Source: Echiichthys vipera | Taxonomy: Eukaryota > Chordata > Actinopteri > Perciformes > Trachinidae | Length of the DNA: 64,000 nt | Direction of reading: 5' to 3' | Assembly (NCBI GenBank): GCA_963691815.1 | Contig: OY829667.1 | Span: forward strand, 8,322,821-8,386,820 | Part shown: positions 23,490-33,424 of the stretch, piece after piece | How positions within the stretch are numbered: position 1 is the first letter of the stretch | How the letters are laid out: each line of letters starts with the position of its first letter | The notes under the pieces: generated by a model | Databases searched by the model: none | What the model was told of the DNA's origin: nothing | The model's input: the letters and a program-made list of their open reading frames with translations, nothing else | Program-made: the position numbers and the translations under genes

Positions 23490-24312
23490 GAGCCTTTGTG
23501 AGAAAAAAAAAATCAATGAGGCCAATGACGTCACCCACTGGTACCGTTTTAAAGTCTGAAGTTTTGGAGCCAGAAGTGACCATGGGGGTTGGCGGACTTG
23601 GGGGTTGGCGACCCGCTGCGGCAGTGTTGTTGGTGCTGCGCTAAATGGGAAACTTTGACGACAACAGGTGGGCTGGAGAGCTCTGGGCACTGTCGCGTTC
23701 ATCTGTATGTACTGCAGTGACACAGAGTCGGTTTGAAAATTGCCGGTTTCCCTTAAGTTACTCGCTAACGTTAGCACTAGCTAGCTAGCTTGGTTAGCGA
23801 GGTGCAACCAAACCCTGAACAAAAGATATTTAGGCAACCAATAGGATACAATTAACTTTCATGAAGTAAAAAAAAACACTAAGAATAACATCAGTACTGA
23901 GACAAACACACTGACAAAACCCAAAAACAAGTTCACGGCTATTTGAATGTACACAGTGCCATGTATAAGCATTGCTAAGCCTCTATCTGTTGCTACCGCG
24001 GCAACCTGTATAGCCCCAACCTAAAGCATCCTCTGCTATATTATCCATTTTACTCAAAATCGGACCATAATTTAGAAAATTAACATCAAGCTGTCTTGAA
24101 TAAGACTTGAAAGTAGGGAAATGTAACTGAGGTAATACATCAAATAAGAAGTAGGGTTATTTCCCATATTGACTTCAATACAATCAGACTTCTTTTTGGA
24201 GCCAATGGACTCGACCCCTGCTGGATATCAGAAAGAATGCAGATTTAAAGCACTTCCGCATTGGCTTCACTTTTCCGGCCTGGAAGCCACCTTCTTTTAT
24301 ACAGTCGTTGGT
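23490..24312 (+). repeat. Teleost interspersed repeat, about 820 bp
   Basis: Ordered landmarks: GAGGCCAATGACGTCACCCA, GTTTTGGAGCCAGAAGTGAC, CTAGCTAGCTAGC-like words near 23780, CCTAAAGCATCCTCTGCTAT, GGACCATAATTTAGAAAAT, CTTCAATACAATCAGACTTC and CACTTCCGCATTGGCTTCAC. All fit one teleost repeat I recall, in this order. It is non-coding. A piece of a related arrangement occurs at 60756-61040. Confidence 0.65.
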
Positions 24313-24314
24313 TT

Positions 24315-26095
24315 CATCCTGCAATGGAAATTAACTGTGTCCCACAAACATCTTGTTGTAGCTGTGTGTTACCGGTATACACACATGTATCTCACACATG
24401 TGTGCCTGTACTGAGAAGGCTGTTAGACTGAATCCCAAATGGAAAGCATTTTTCCAGCCTCTGGACGTTTGGATATCTTAATCAATGAATTCAGACCTCA
24501 TCACACAAGGGATGTTGGATTTACATGGCTGGATTCACCTGCTAGTGGGCCCTGTGGCAAAAATGATCTGCTGGGCCCTTATGAACCCCTGTGCCTTCTA
24601 CTCTCTGTGCAAGATATGGGCATATAGGAGGAAGCTCCAGTTAGTCTCAAGAGGTCGAAATGACCAGATAAGCAACAGATTTTTTCCCATGGGATGGGAC
24701 CCACTTTAAGAACCTTCATACATAGTTGATATGGTGCTTATGTGGTGCTTTTCCAAACAAATTTACAAATTAGTCCAAACCAGTTGACACAGAATCAGTC
24801 TGGAGTTTTTTTTGGATACCTGGGGACCTTTGCACTGTTGCCAATCCTCGGTAGGAGATGTTCTGTTGATAATCCATAAACTAGGTAAATATGCTCCTTC
24901 CCATTAACTTTGGACTCACAGTGAGCTGGTGCTGACTCTCCCCTGGATCAGAAGAAATATTATGGTTCCATATCTACTAATCCAAAAAAATCACAGACTC
25001 TGCAGACTGCGACTAATGTTTGTTGGGTTCTATTCAGACTTGGCAACACAAGGTACTCTTTCCATTTTTGTCCATTATTGTCTGGCAAAGTCACCAGACC
25101 AGCGACAGCTCATGTTACTTTGTTTTACATGGCGAGCTTTGTAAGTGTTCAAAAGCTGCAACAGCTCACTGATCAGGACCCATGCGGAAATGCTTCAATG
25201 CACTGGGTGTATGTTAAACGCAACACATTTAAATTATGTCTTGGAACACTGCGTGCACCCTGGCAACACCAGCTCCTTTGATTATCCCTAAAAACTTGAG
25301 CACATAAATGGCAAGACATGTTTTGATTGCTTGAGAGTCTGCACATTCCCTTAAATACCATTCCAATTTTTTATAGGCCAATCAACAGCGTTGCACTGCC
25401 TAATTAATCTCCTTGAAGTTTTGTGATTCATCATTTCATATCTCATTGATGCCTTTGGTGTTCAATAATATGCAGATTTCTTGTTTTACCTCAGCAAACA
25501 GATGGCAGGGAGAGACATGCTGTACGTTCTTGGATGGCTAACAAAGCATGTGAAGAAATGGATTTTAGTTTATATCAAAATCTGTGAAGCATAACATGTA
25601 AGGGGTCACGTTTTTTTATGTTGGCTTAAATTTCTGCAAAAATTAGAAAACGGACCCTGATGATTTGAGTTAAAGCTGCTATAATCAATATTTTTGTATT
25701 AGCAATGGATCACACGTCTGCTTGTATGTCAAAGGGTTGGTCTTTGTGATGAACCCACATAGCATTATCTCCTGACTCAGTTACTGCAGTTAATCTCAGC
25801 TTTAGGGCGTCTTTCAGCTCACTGTTTTTGTTTAAGGGCCTGCAGCTTTACTCTTTTCACAAGTCACAGCTCCAAAAAATTGACTAGTTCCCGTTCACTT
25901 CTTCCATTTTTTTAAATGTTGAACTATTCTTTTTGGATGCTTCGACACCATATGCCTTTTAAAACTCTTTGCAGAGGTGAACAATGTTTTGACTTGTTTT
26001 TTTCAGATCTGAAAGGTGTGAATTTGCATTAGATACTTTTTTCTATTTGAATCCACACTGATTTGTTGATAAAATTCCTTCAAATATTCATAAGA
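24315..26095. other. Unassigned non-coding stretch
   Basis: No gene recognised. A small inverted repeat with 9-bp arms (CACACATGT / ACATGTGTG) lies at 24380-24404. Short frames only. Confidence 0.5.
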
Positions 26096-26103
26096 ATTGG
26101 CTT

Positions 26104-26327
26104 AAGGCTCATTTATGCACCCATTTCGTGCGTAAATAGAGACGTAAGTTATCATCATTTCCCTCATTCTTTCACGTGTCCTTTGCGTTGGATTTCCGGT
26201 GGTATTCCAACATTTGGTCTGTATCGGTACGCATCCGCAAGCTTACGGACGAAATGTACGCAGAGTACAAACAGAAGGCTCCATCCATATCTATATGCGT
26301 ATCTAACGTAGGGCATGGATGAGCCTT
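26104..26327. mobile_element. MITE with AAGGCTCAT inverted ends
   Basis: The left end AAGGCTCATTTATGC (26104-26118) and the inverted right end AAGGCTCATCCATGC (from 26313-26327) agree at 13 of 15 bases. The interior has CGTACGCA-like words typical of a short teleost DNA transposon I recall. The element is 224 bp with no coding capacity. A target duplication is not visible, and a PIF/Harbinger origin is only a guess. Confidence 0.65.
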
Positions 26328-26329
26328 TC

Positions 26330-28245
26330 AGCAGTACCAGTAGGAAGCTGCGTCTGAATTGCCAGTTACACCAACAACACCGGTTAATGTTTGGAGTGAG
26401 TTGAACTTAAATTTGCCAGTTGGCCAGAAACAGTGTTAAAATGAAGTTCAAATGCTGCTTGTATATCTGCTGGATGTTTAACTGGGCAGCTGTTGCTAGC
26501 GTGTTCGTCATATCATCTGAAATGTTGACAACATGTCAGTATGTATGCAGCTTGTTTCTGCTGCGACCAAAGTTTTTATTGTTGCTTTAAGATAAACTGC
26601 AAACGAAATTGAAAGGTAACTATTTCAGAACTGGAACATGGGTATCTTTAATTATTTTAATTATCTTATTATTTTGACTGTAACTGATCTTTATTGTATA
26701 TTACATTATTACATAAAAATGTGTTGTCTTGAGGATTTCAAATGTAAAGAAAACAAACCTGCCATTAATCGATCATGTACAAGAAGCTATGCTGTGCATG
26801 TAGAATAATGCTTACTGTAAAAGAGCAAAAGAAAATTGATTAAAAAGCAGCGTGCAGCCTTATAAAAGCACCTCCCCCTGCAACAAGTTCATAATAAACC
26901 CAGTTAGAATTCAATTAAAAAATATGTGCTTGAATGCAAAGAAAAGGCTCTCCCATTATACTTGCAATAATTTTCTAATCTGAGTTAAAGTAGGCGCCTG
27001 GAAGGAAGATTTAATTTGCTTTTTTTTAAATTGTATTAGGTTTCCTATGTTCAAAACTTCAGCTGCATAAGTTGTTGATTAAAAAAATACAAGTCATGGC
27101 AGTTAATTCTTTATTTTAAAGAATCCCTGTACGTTAATAATTCTCTGAATAAAAATGCGCCACCCTCTCAACCACACATGTATGCATGTGCACGCCATAC
27201 AAAAACCAATATATCTACTTCTATATAATGTAACTATAGTGTGGTCTTGTGTGTTTAATTTAAAAGGAAAAAAGCATGTCAACCTTAAGCTTTTTCTTTT
27301 ACTTATTTCCTTATTTATAGATTAAACATTTCTCAGCTTGGGATCAATAAAGTATTTCTATTCTATACTATTCTAAATGATCTGCTTAGCATTTACTTAA
27401 CCTGCCCATTACCTTTGAGATTGTGTCACATTAACAAACCATGACTTCAAAACTTAGCTTCAGCATAAATTAGACAGAATCTCGGGGAGCCGAATCTCAG
27501 TGGAAATGTTTTCTACCACGCAGTTCATATTTCATAGCACACCCACTAGCATTAATTGCATTCGCATACCCAGATATTCAGATGCAAACTGCTTTAAATA
27601 CAAATTACTTCAGACAGCGAGTAATGACTTTTCCCTCTTTCACAACAGTTGCAGTCTCGCACATCTTTCACTTTCAGGGCTCGAGAGAATACACTCACGG
27701 CCTTCTAATCAGAGCCTGTTCCCCACGTCTTTCACTCACGCTTGTGTTTTCCAAATGTCACTCGTCAATCTAAAAGAAAATCTATGAAATTCAATTTGGA
27801 TACCTATTAATATTATCAAGATATGAACATCATGGCAAATTAACACAGGCCATATTCATAATTGAACAGCTATAGAAGGTGCAGCCTCATGTAGCCTGCT
27901 CATGGTCCTTTTTTCCTTGATCTCCATCAACCTCAAACCCCTGATAGAGGAACATCAAGCACCAATCTGTCACGAACATGCTCTCGCCTTTTCACCCACA
28001 GGTTAGGCCATCTAATTTGAAATTCTGCGAGTGCGGCTGTGGCCTGGCCTCTTTCACCTTTGTACTGCTCTTCCAAGCTACCAGTGTCTATTAAGGTCAG
28101 TCAAGGGAAGAGGCCAATCAGCGTGACTCAGAACCCCTTTCTCATTGCTCAGTTTGCCAAAATGGATTAAGCGGGGGAAACAGAATCATTGCTGCTTTAT
28201 ATTATATTCAAAGTGCACACACTAAAACAAGTACAGGACCTATGG
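26330..28245. other. Unassigned non-coding stretch
   Basis: No gene recognised. It includes a retroposon-like tail at 27332-27376. The part 27470-28160 has almost no repeat signature. Confidence 0.5.
27332..27376 (+). repeat. LINE/SINE 3'-tail-like segment
   Basis: GCTTGGGATCAATAAAGTAT followed by a TTCTATTCTATACTATTCT stretch is the usual 3' end of several fish retroposons, with target-primed simple repeats. No body upstream is recognised. Confidence 0.5.
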
Positions 28246-28254
28246 TAATGGCTT

Positions 28255-28712
28255 CTGCTTTATCAGAGTCTATATCCGTAAGAGAAAATTGTATTTTGAC
28301 CAATTGAGTCATGGTATTTGAGTGACATGAGAATTTGATCTAGAAGTCTGAATTTCTTCTGAATGATTCGACCTGGGGGTAACATATAAATGGAGAATAA
28401 TAATGGGGGACATGGACGGAGCCTTGAGGCACTCCAGTGGAAAAATGGGAAGTGGAGGTTTCAAAGTCAACAATTGTCACCCAGAATTACCTATAAAACA
28501 GATAGGAATGAAACAATCTAAAACTGTACCTGGTATGCCAAGGCAATTAAAATCACATGGTGAACTGTATTAAAAGCTGCAGTAAGATCTAAAAGCAATA
28601 AAACAGTTGTCTGGCCATCATCAGCTGCTCAAAGAATGTCATTAAGACCTCTAAGACATGCTGTCTCTGTGCTATGACCCACCCTAACACCTGACTGAAA
28701 TTTATAAAAATA
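28255..28712 (-). pseudogene. L2-type (CR1-like) LINE reverse-transcriptase fragment, decayed
   Basis: On the minus strand from about 28712 the reading gives S-G-V-R-V-G-H-S-T-E-T-A-C-L-R, then A-D-D-G-Q-T-T-V-L-L-L-L-D-L-T-A-A-F-N-T-V-H-H. This is the palm-domain block that in L2/CR1 reverse transcriptases reads LLLLDLSAAFDTVDH. Here the catalytic-region D of AFD is N. Further on, with frame changes, come words equal to G-V-P-Q-G-S and S-I-Y-M-L-P-x-G-R-I-I-Q-K. At about 28300-28330 a word aligns with the place of the YADDTQ box but has lost its aspartates. Several stops and at least two frameshifts are present. The 5' part, the endonuclease and the 3' end are missing. Inactive. Confidence 0.85.
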
Positions 28713-28744
28713 AAAAGCCTGTTACCAATTATGATCAGTAGTAG

Positions 28745-30520
28745 TGGTTGTACTGTGTTTTGATATTGGAATCTTAATCAGGATAAGGAGAGATAATATT
28801 GGTTCACTGAACTCCTATCGCTTTTCAACCACCTTATACCAAATTTTAAAATACATATTTTATAACCTGCAAAATAATTATTTTACCCAAGAACATCGGT
28901 CCTTTCTTTTACCGGCAAGGGAAGTCATGCAATATTCTATGATTTACAGTATGTTTACAGAGAAGTCACCTGTGATTGTCTATTTGAAGTTAAAAAGTTC
29001 ATGCTTTCTTAAGTTATTTGAATTTAAAACTCCAAAAATGTGCTCTTAAAAGCAGCCCTTGTAGCATAACAAGTTGATCATTCAATATTGTCTGTGAAGT
29101 CCTTTAAGGATTCTCCCAGCTCTGTGAAATGTCTTACATGAAAGACTATGACGAGGCAGGAGGTCCATTTTCCTGATGGCAGGGAGTGTTTAAAGAGGGA
29201 GAGGTCACTGGCAGTGCAGCGACTGCCTTTCCTTCTTAATGACGCCTCAAAGTGAGAGCCCATCATTCCCCCTAATTATTGTTGATTGCATCCATTATGT
29301 CATGTCCTGAATCTTCGCAGGCGCTGTTGGTGGTTTCGGGCTAAATGGCAGCTACGGGTTAGCTTGTTTCTCAAAGCTAATTGGACGTCAGTTCGGAGAG
29401 GCAAACAGGGAAAGAAGAAAGCGTCTCTCATCAGCAGACTGTCCATTGTCAAATGTATTTTTTATGAGCTTGCGGACCCCTAGTGGAGCAGACTGAGGCC
29501 TAGGGTAGTGATGCTTGCAAGATGTCAAGCAGCTCATCATAAAAATCCCCCAAGCTCTATTTTAATGAAATTAACAAGCCTTTGCTAAAGAGCCTTATTA
29601 AAAAATATCTGCTGCATTGACATCTGACAGAGCAGTGGGCTACATTCCTTAAATAAAGTTTAGAAGGAGTAGCAGGAAGTTCATGCTTTCCTTGATGGAA
29701 ATTAAAACAGACCTCTTCATTAATGCATCATCCACTGTAGAGCATAGGGTTGGGGTTATCTTGACTAGCATCACCATTCAATACTACTAATCTGTATTAG
29801 AAGAATAGAAATAAAAAAGCCAGTAAATGTATCTTAAGGTAGCAAAGAGAAATGTTTAGTCTGCGGGTTACTTTTCCCGCAAAAAGAGAAACAGAAAAGA
29901 TTAGAAAAGCACTCTGGGAGCAATTCTAAATCTCACAGATCAGCAGTGAAGAGGACAAGCTGGCAACAGATATGGAAGGACAATGGTGAATCCCTCCCAT
30001 GCCCCCCCCCCCAACAATGCAAGACAGGGCCAGTAACTCAGAAATACTGATTCACCTACATACCAACTTGTACCTTTGTGCTCCCACAATCCCTCACAGC
30101 CGTAACAACCACCATCCTTGTAACCATTTTGACCATGTGGCCTTTGCATTTTGCAAGCTTGAGCCAGTGTTTCTAGCTTCCAAAAATCATAGAAAGAGAA
30201 TCACTGTAAGAATTTACTACTGAGGATAATGTCTAGGAATATTAAACGTCCGAGTGCTCAATTATACCTTCACATTGTTCCTAATGTCCTGTTTCAAAGA
30301 GTGTGATATCAGTTGAGCCAAAAGACAATGCTTGCATTTTTGCACAGCTCACATTCTAAAGGTGAAGCAGAGACATTCCTCCCTATTTTTTTTTTGCTCT
30401 GGTTCCCCCGTCATCCAATGAAATCGCCTCCCTGTCCCCTTAAAGCAGCTTTTTGCTTGTGTCTGCACGTAAAAGAGCTCAGGGTTTTTCTCTGCATTAC
30501 AGGGATTGAAGAGAGAGTGA
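28745..30520. other. Unassigned non-coding stretch
   Basis: No gene recognised. An 11-C run lies at 30002-30012. Frames below 105 codons, no domains. Confidence 0.5.
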
Positions 30521-30524
30521 GAGC

Positions 30525-30525
<1 letters not shown>

Positions 30526-30590
<65 letters not shown>

Positions 30591-30593
30591 GAG
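30526..30593. repeat. (GA)n microsatellite beside the Tc1 element
   Basis: About 33 GA units with two GATA breaks. It ends about five bases before the Tc1 left end. Confidence 0.95.
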
Positions 30594-30598
30594 GAGTA

Positions 30599-30782
30599 AT
30601 CTAGACTGGAGATCATAATTAGAGGACAAATTATAAATACTGGATTTATTCTGAAAAAAATGTATCCGCTGAGGCTATACCACTGCTGTACTAACAGTAT
30701 TTTTAAATAACCAAAGCAAAACCTCAACAAAAACCTTTATATTGAGAAAAAAGCAGTGAGCAAAATTAGAGAACAGTAACCA
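30599..30782 (+). repeat. Left terminal inverted repeat of Tc1 element
   Basis: Pairs with 31312-31495 inverted. Outer direct motif at 30609-30629, inner at 30758-30776. The matching block GGCTATACCACTGCTGTA lies between them. Confidence 0.8.
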
Positions 30783-30859
30783 CTGTGTCAGAAGAGAAGA
30801 TTTAAACAATGTCTTCTTAGGGCTCGAGAATTAAAAAATGAACAGGACGTGTAGAGGAC

Positions 30860-31255
30860 CTTGCTTTGAACGACTTCAGCACATCTGCGCCCACAGGACA
30901 TCACTTGTTTCTCACACTGCTCTGGTTTGATCTTGGTCCGTTCTTCTTGCAGTCTCTTCCATAGTTCCGTAACTGTAGTGGGTTTCTTAGACATTACTTT
31001 GTTGCCAAGGATTTTCCAGAGATTCTCTATGGGGTTTAGATCTGGACTCTGGGCTGGCCATTTCGTTGTTTCAATATTTTTAGCTTCCAGGAACTGCTTA
31101 ACCTGTTTTGCAGAGTGACAGGGGGCATTGTCTTGTGTGAAATTGCAGCTGATTAGGAGACAATTGCAGTGGAGGTATTACATGTTGCTGAAGGAGGTTC
31201 ACATAAACATTTGCATTCACCCGGCCTGCCATGTAGCTGTACAAGAGGCCCAACT
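30860..31255 (-). pseudogene. Tc1 transposase, C-terminal catalytic half, broken
   Basis: The minus strand encodes, from 31245 on, Y-M-A-G-R-V-N-A-N-V-Y-V-N-L-L-Q-Q-H-V-I-P-P-L. After a frameshift near 31140 it reads Q-D-N-A-P-C-H, then E-T-T-K-W-P-A-Q-S-P-D-L-N-P-I-E-N-L-W. The D of QDN and the E of NPIE have exactly 34 residues between them: the second and third residues of the DD34E triad of Tc1 transposases. The end reads V-M-S-K-K-P-T-T-V-T-E-L-W then M-S-C-G-R-R-C-A-E-V-V-Q-S-K, a typical C-terminus. About 130 of the usual 340 or so residues remain. The paired helix-turn-helix domain and the first Asp are gone. Inactive. Confidence 0.88.
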
Positions 31256-31311
31256 CCTGAAATTGTCACCAGGTACCAGATTATCACCAATAACCGGGAA
31301 GTATCTGAAAG

Positions 31312-31495
31312 TATTCTCTAATTTTGCTCACTGTTTTTTTTTCCCCACAAAATAAAGTGCCTTTTTTATTTAAAAAAACATGCAAATACAGCAGTGGTTT
31401 AGCCACAGTGGATATTCTATCTAATTCTGAACATTAACAGTTTTGCAGAATCAATCAAGTATTCATAACTTGTTCTCTAATTTTGATCTCTAGTG
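31312..31495 (-). repeat. Right terminal inverted repeat of Tc1 element
   Basis: The inverse partner of 30599-30782. The outer part (31437-31495) matches about 75-80 percent by eye. Confidence 0.8.
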
Positions 31496-31499
31496 TATT

Positions 31500-33375
31500 T
31501 CTCAGTCGCTTCTGTATCAGCAAACACTTCTGATGTTTGTATGAACTTTTCCACTTACTGAACACGATGCTGTAAATTACACAATAAATGCTTTATAACA
31601 CATCACATGAAACGGGCAGCTTGATTTCCTGATCTTCATAGAAAATGGATTGGGTGACTACATATACGCCAACTGAATTGGTGGATCTCCACCTTCAGAT
31701 TAGCCACCATAAGCCACTGATCATACCAGACCAAGTAAGGCTAAATCAGCAAAATGCCTGTTTGTGTATTCAATTTATCTGTAGTGCGTTTTATTGCTTA
31801 TCAATTAAATTTTTGGTTTTGCAAGTGGAAAACTGTTTTTAATTCCAAACAATCAACATAGTCTTGGTTTAAATATGGCTAACAATAAAGGTTGACATCC
31901 ACAATAATGAGCGGAAGATTTCCCATTTGCCTATATAAAGTAGAAAACAAATGAATGTCATCACTCTAAATATACAGTATACATAGACAATGTGCAGTCA
32001 AGCGGTAAAGCAGCTTTTCTACCGGCTTAAAAAATAGTGTTCCAAAACCTCAAAACCTGTGTGAGTCACTCCCATCAGCAGCGGAACATTGACTGAGTTG
32101 ACTACTCAGAATGTTGTGGTATTTCTAAACTTGATGGTTCTTCTCATGGGTGGCAAAAGATAGAGAATCATACCTCAGGCTCTTTTCAAACGCATGCACA
32201 CAACACAGAAAGCTTCCTCACACAAACCATGCAAACAAATACACATGTTGCCTACCAACACATCAATGAGCAATGAAGACATTGTTGCCAAAAATTGAGG
32301 GACCCGTCGGAAACTGTCCGGTGTCACAAAAAACGAAGAGTGCAGCACACTCTTCCAGTGCTCTCACAGTACCTCAGTGTGTTATATATACTTTGACTGT
32401 GTGATACTCAGTGAGGGGGCCAATTTGAGGGAGATGGGCACTGACGATGGCATTCGTCACCACATGGCACCTGTCAGTGCCTGTGCTGACATGCAGGAAC
32501 TGAGGTGCACCTACTCCTAGCCGAAACCCTCGGATAGAAGGAGATATATGGCAGGTCACTTTTAAAAGTCTGCCACTTGGCAACACCGCATCATTAACGA
32601 GCCCACTGAAGGCCCGAGCTTGGCCTGCTTCCAGGCAAAGAGAGGGAGAGTTCAGCAGCGCACCTCACCGCCTCCCCCTCCCTGCCTCCATATATCATCC
32701 TCTATGTTAAGAGTACAATGCAAAGTCAGCACTCTCAACCATCTACCTTTAACACATCACATGCATGCCCGCCGGCTCATTTTTCAAACTGAGTTTAAAA
32801 AAAACAACTAACAGGAGAAGTGAGGAGAAGGTGGCAGAGTGTGACCATTAGGATACCCACCTGGTGGGCGACACTGCTGCTGCTCTCATTTGGCCCCATT
32901 CTCTCCCCCTTATCCCTCCAGTTGCACTGAAACAAACCAAGTACAATTCCACATCTTGAGTTCAGCTCAAGTGGCATCTCTCTAATACAATCCCATTTAC
33001 TGTAAAATACCAATTACTGGTATAAAAAACACCAATCCATTTAAAGTGAAAGTTGCATTTATTAGAGCAGTTAAGTGGTGTCTTTATGAGAATGCAGGCT
33101 TAGCAGAACTTAACAAGCGAGGCGGCTAAGCGAAGGACATCAAAGAGGCCTAACTCGAGGAGTTGCACGAGTGGCCACAAATCACTTATCATAATTATCA
33201 CTGCTCCCTCCCCAACCCCAGCCCTGATTCACAAGGGGGAAAAAAAGAAACAGTCGTGATCCGAAGCCACATCGAAATGCCACGTTCGTGAGATAGTTAC
33301 AGTAATTAAGGAAAGTCCGCAGCAAAAACAAGTATTGGAATGAAGGAAATGAGGTACAGTCAAAAGGGACATATA
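31500..33375. other. Unassigned non-coding stretch
   Basis: No gene or repeat recognised. Short frames only. Confidence 0.5.
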
Positions 33376-33378
33376 GAT

Positions 33379-33420
33379 ACACGGTATATATACAGTATAT
33401 ATACATATATACCGTATACG
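33379..33420. repeat. AT-rich inverted repeat
   Basis: ACACGGTATATATA and its inverted form around TATATACCGTATAC flank a central ATATACATATA. It could fold as a hairpin; probably a decayed TA microsatellite. Confidence 0.7.
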
Positions 33421-33424
33421 ACAA

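Larger units (their letters stand above)
30599..31495 (-). mobile_element. Tc1-like transposon with IR/DR ends, internally deleted
   Basis: Inverted repeats of about 180 bp bound the element (30599-30782 and 31312-31495). Each carries two related direct motifs with core AAATTAGAGAAC. The outer ones are at 30609-30629 and 31470-31490, the inner ones at 30758-30776 and 31312-31329. Two transposase-binding repeats inside each long inverted repeat is the IR/DR plan of part of the Tc1/mariner group. TA dinucleotides lie at 30597-30598 and 31496-31497, as expected for a TA target. Between the ends only the C-terminal part of the transposase is left (30860-31255, minus). The DNA-binding domain and the first catalytic aspartate are missing. 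A sister copy, more deleted, is at 3205-3452. Confidence 0.88.
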
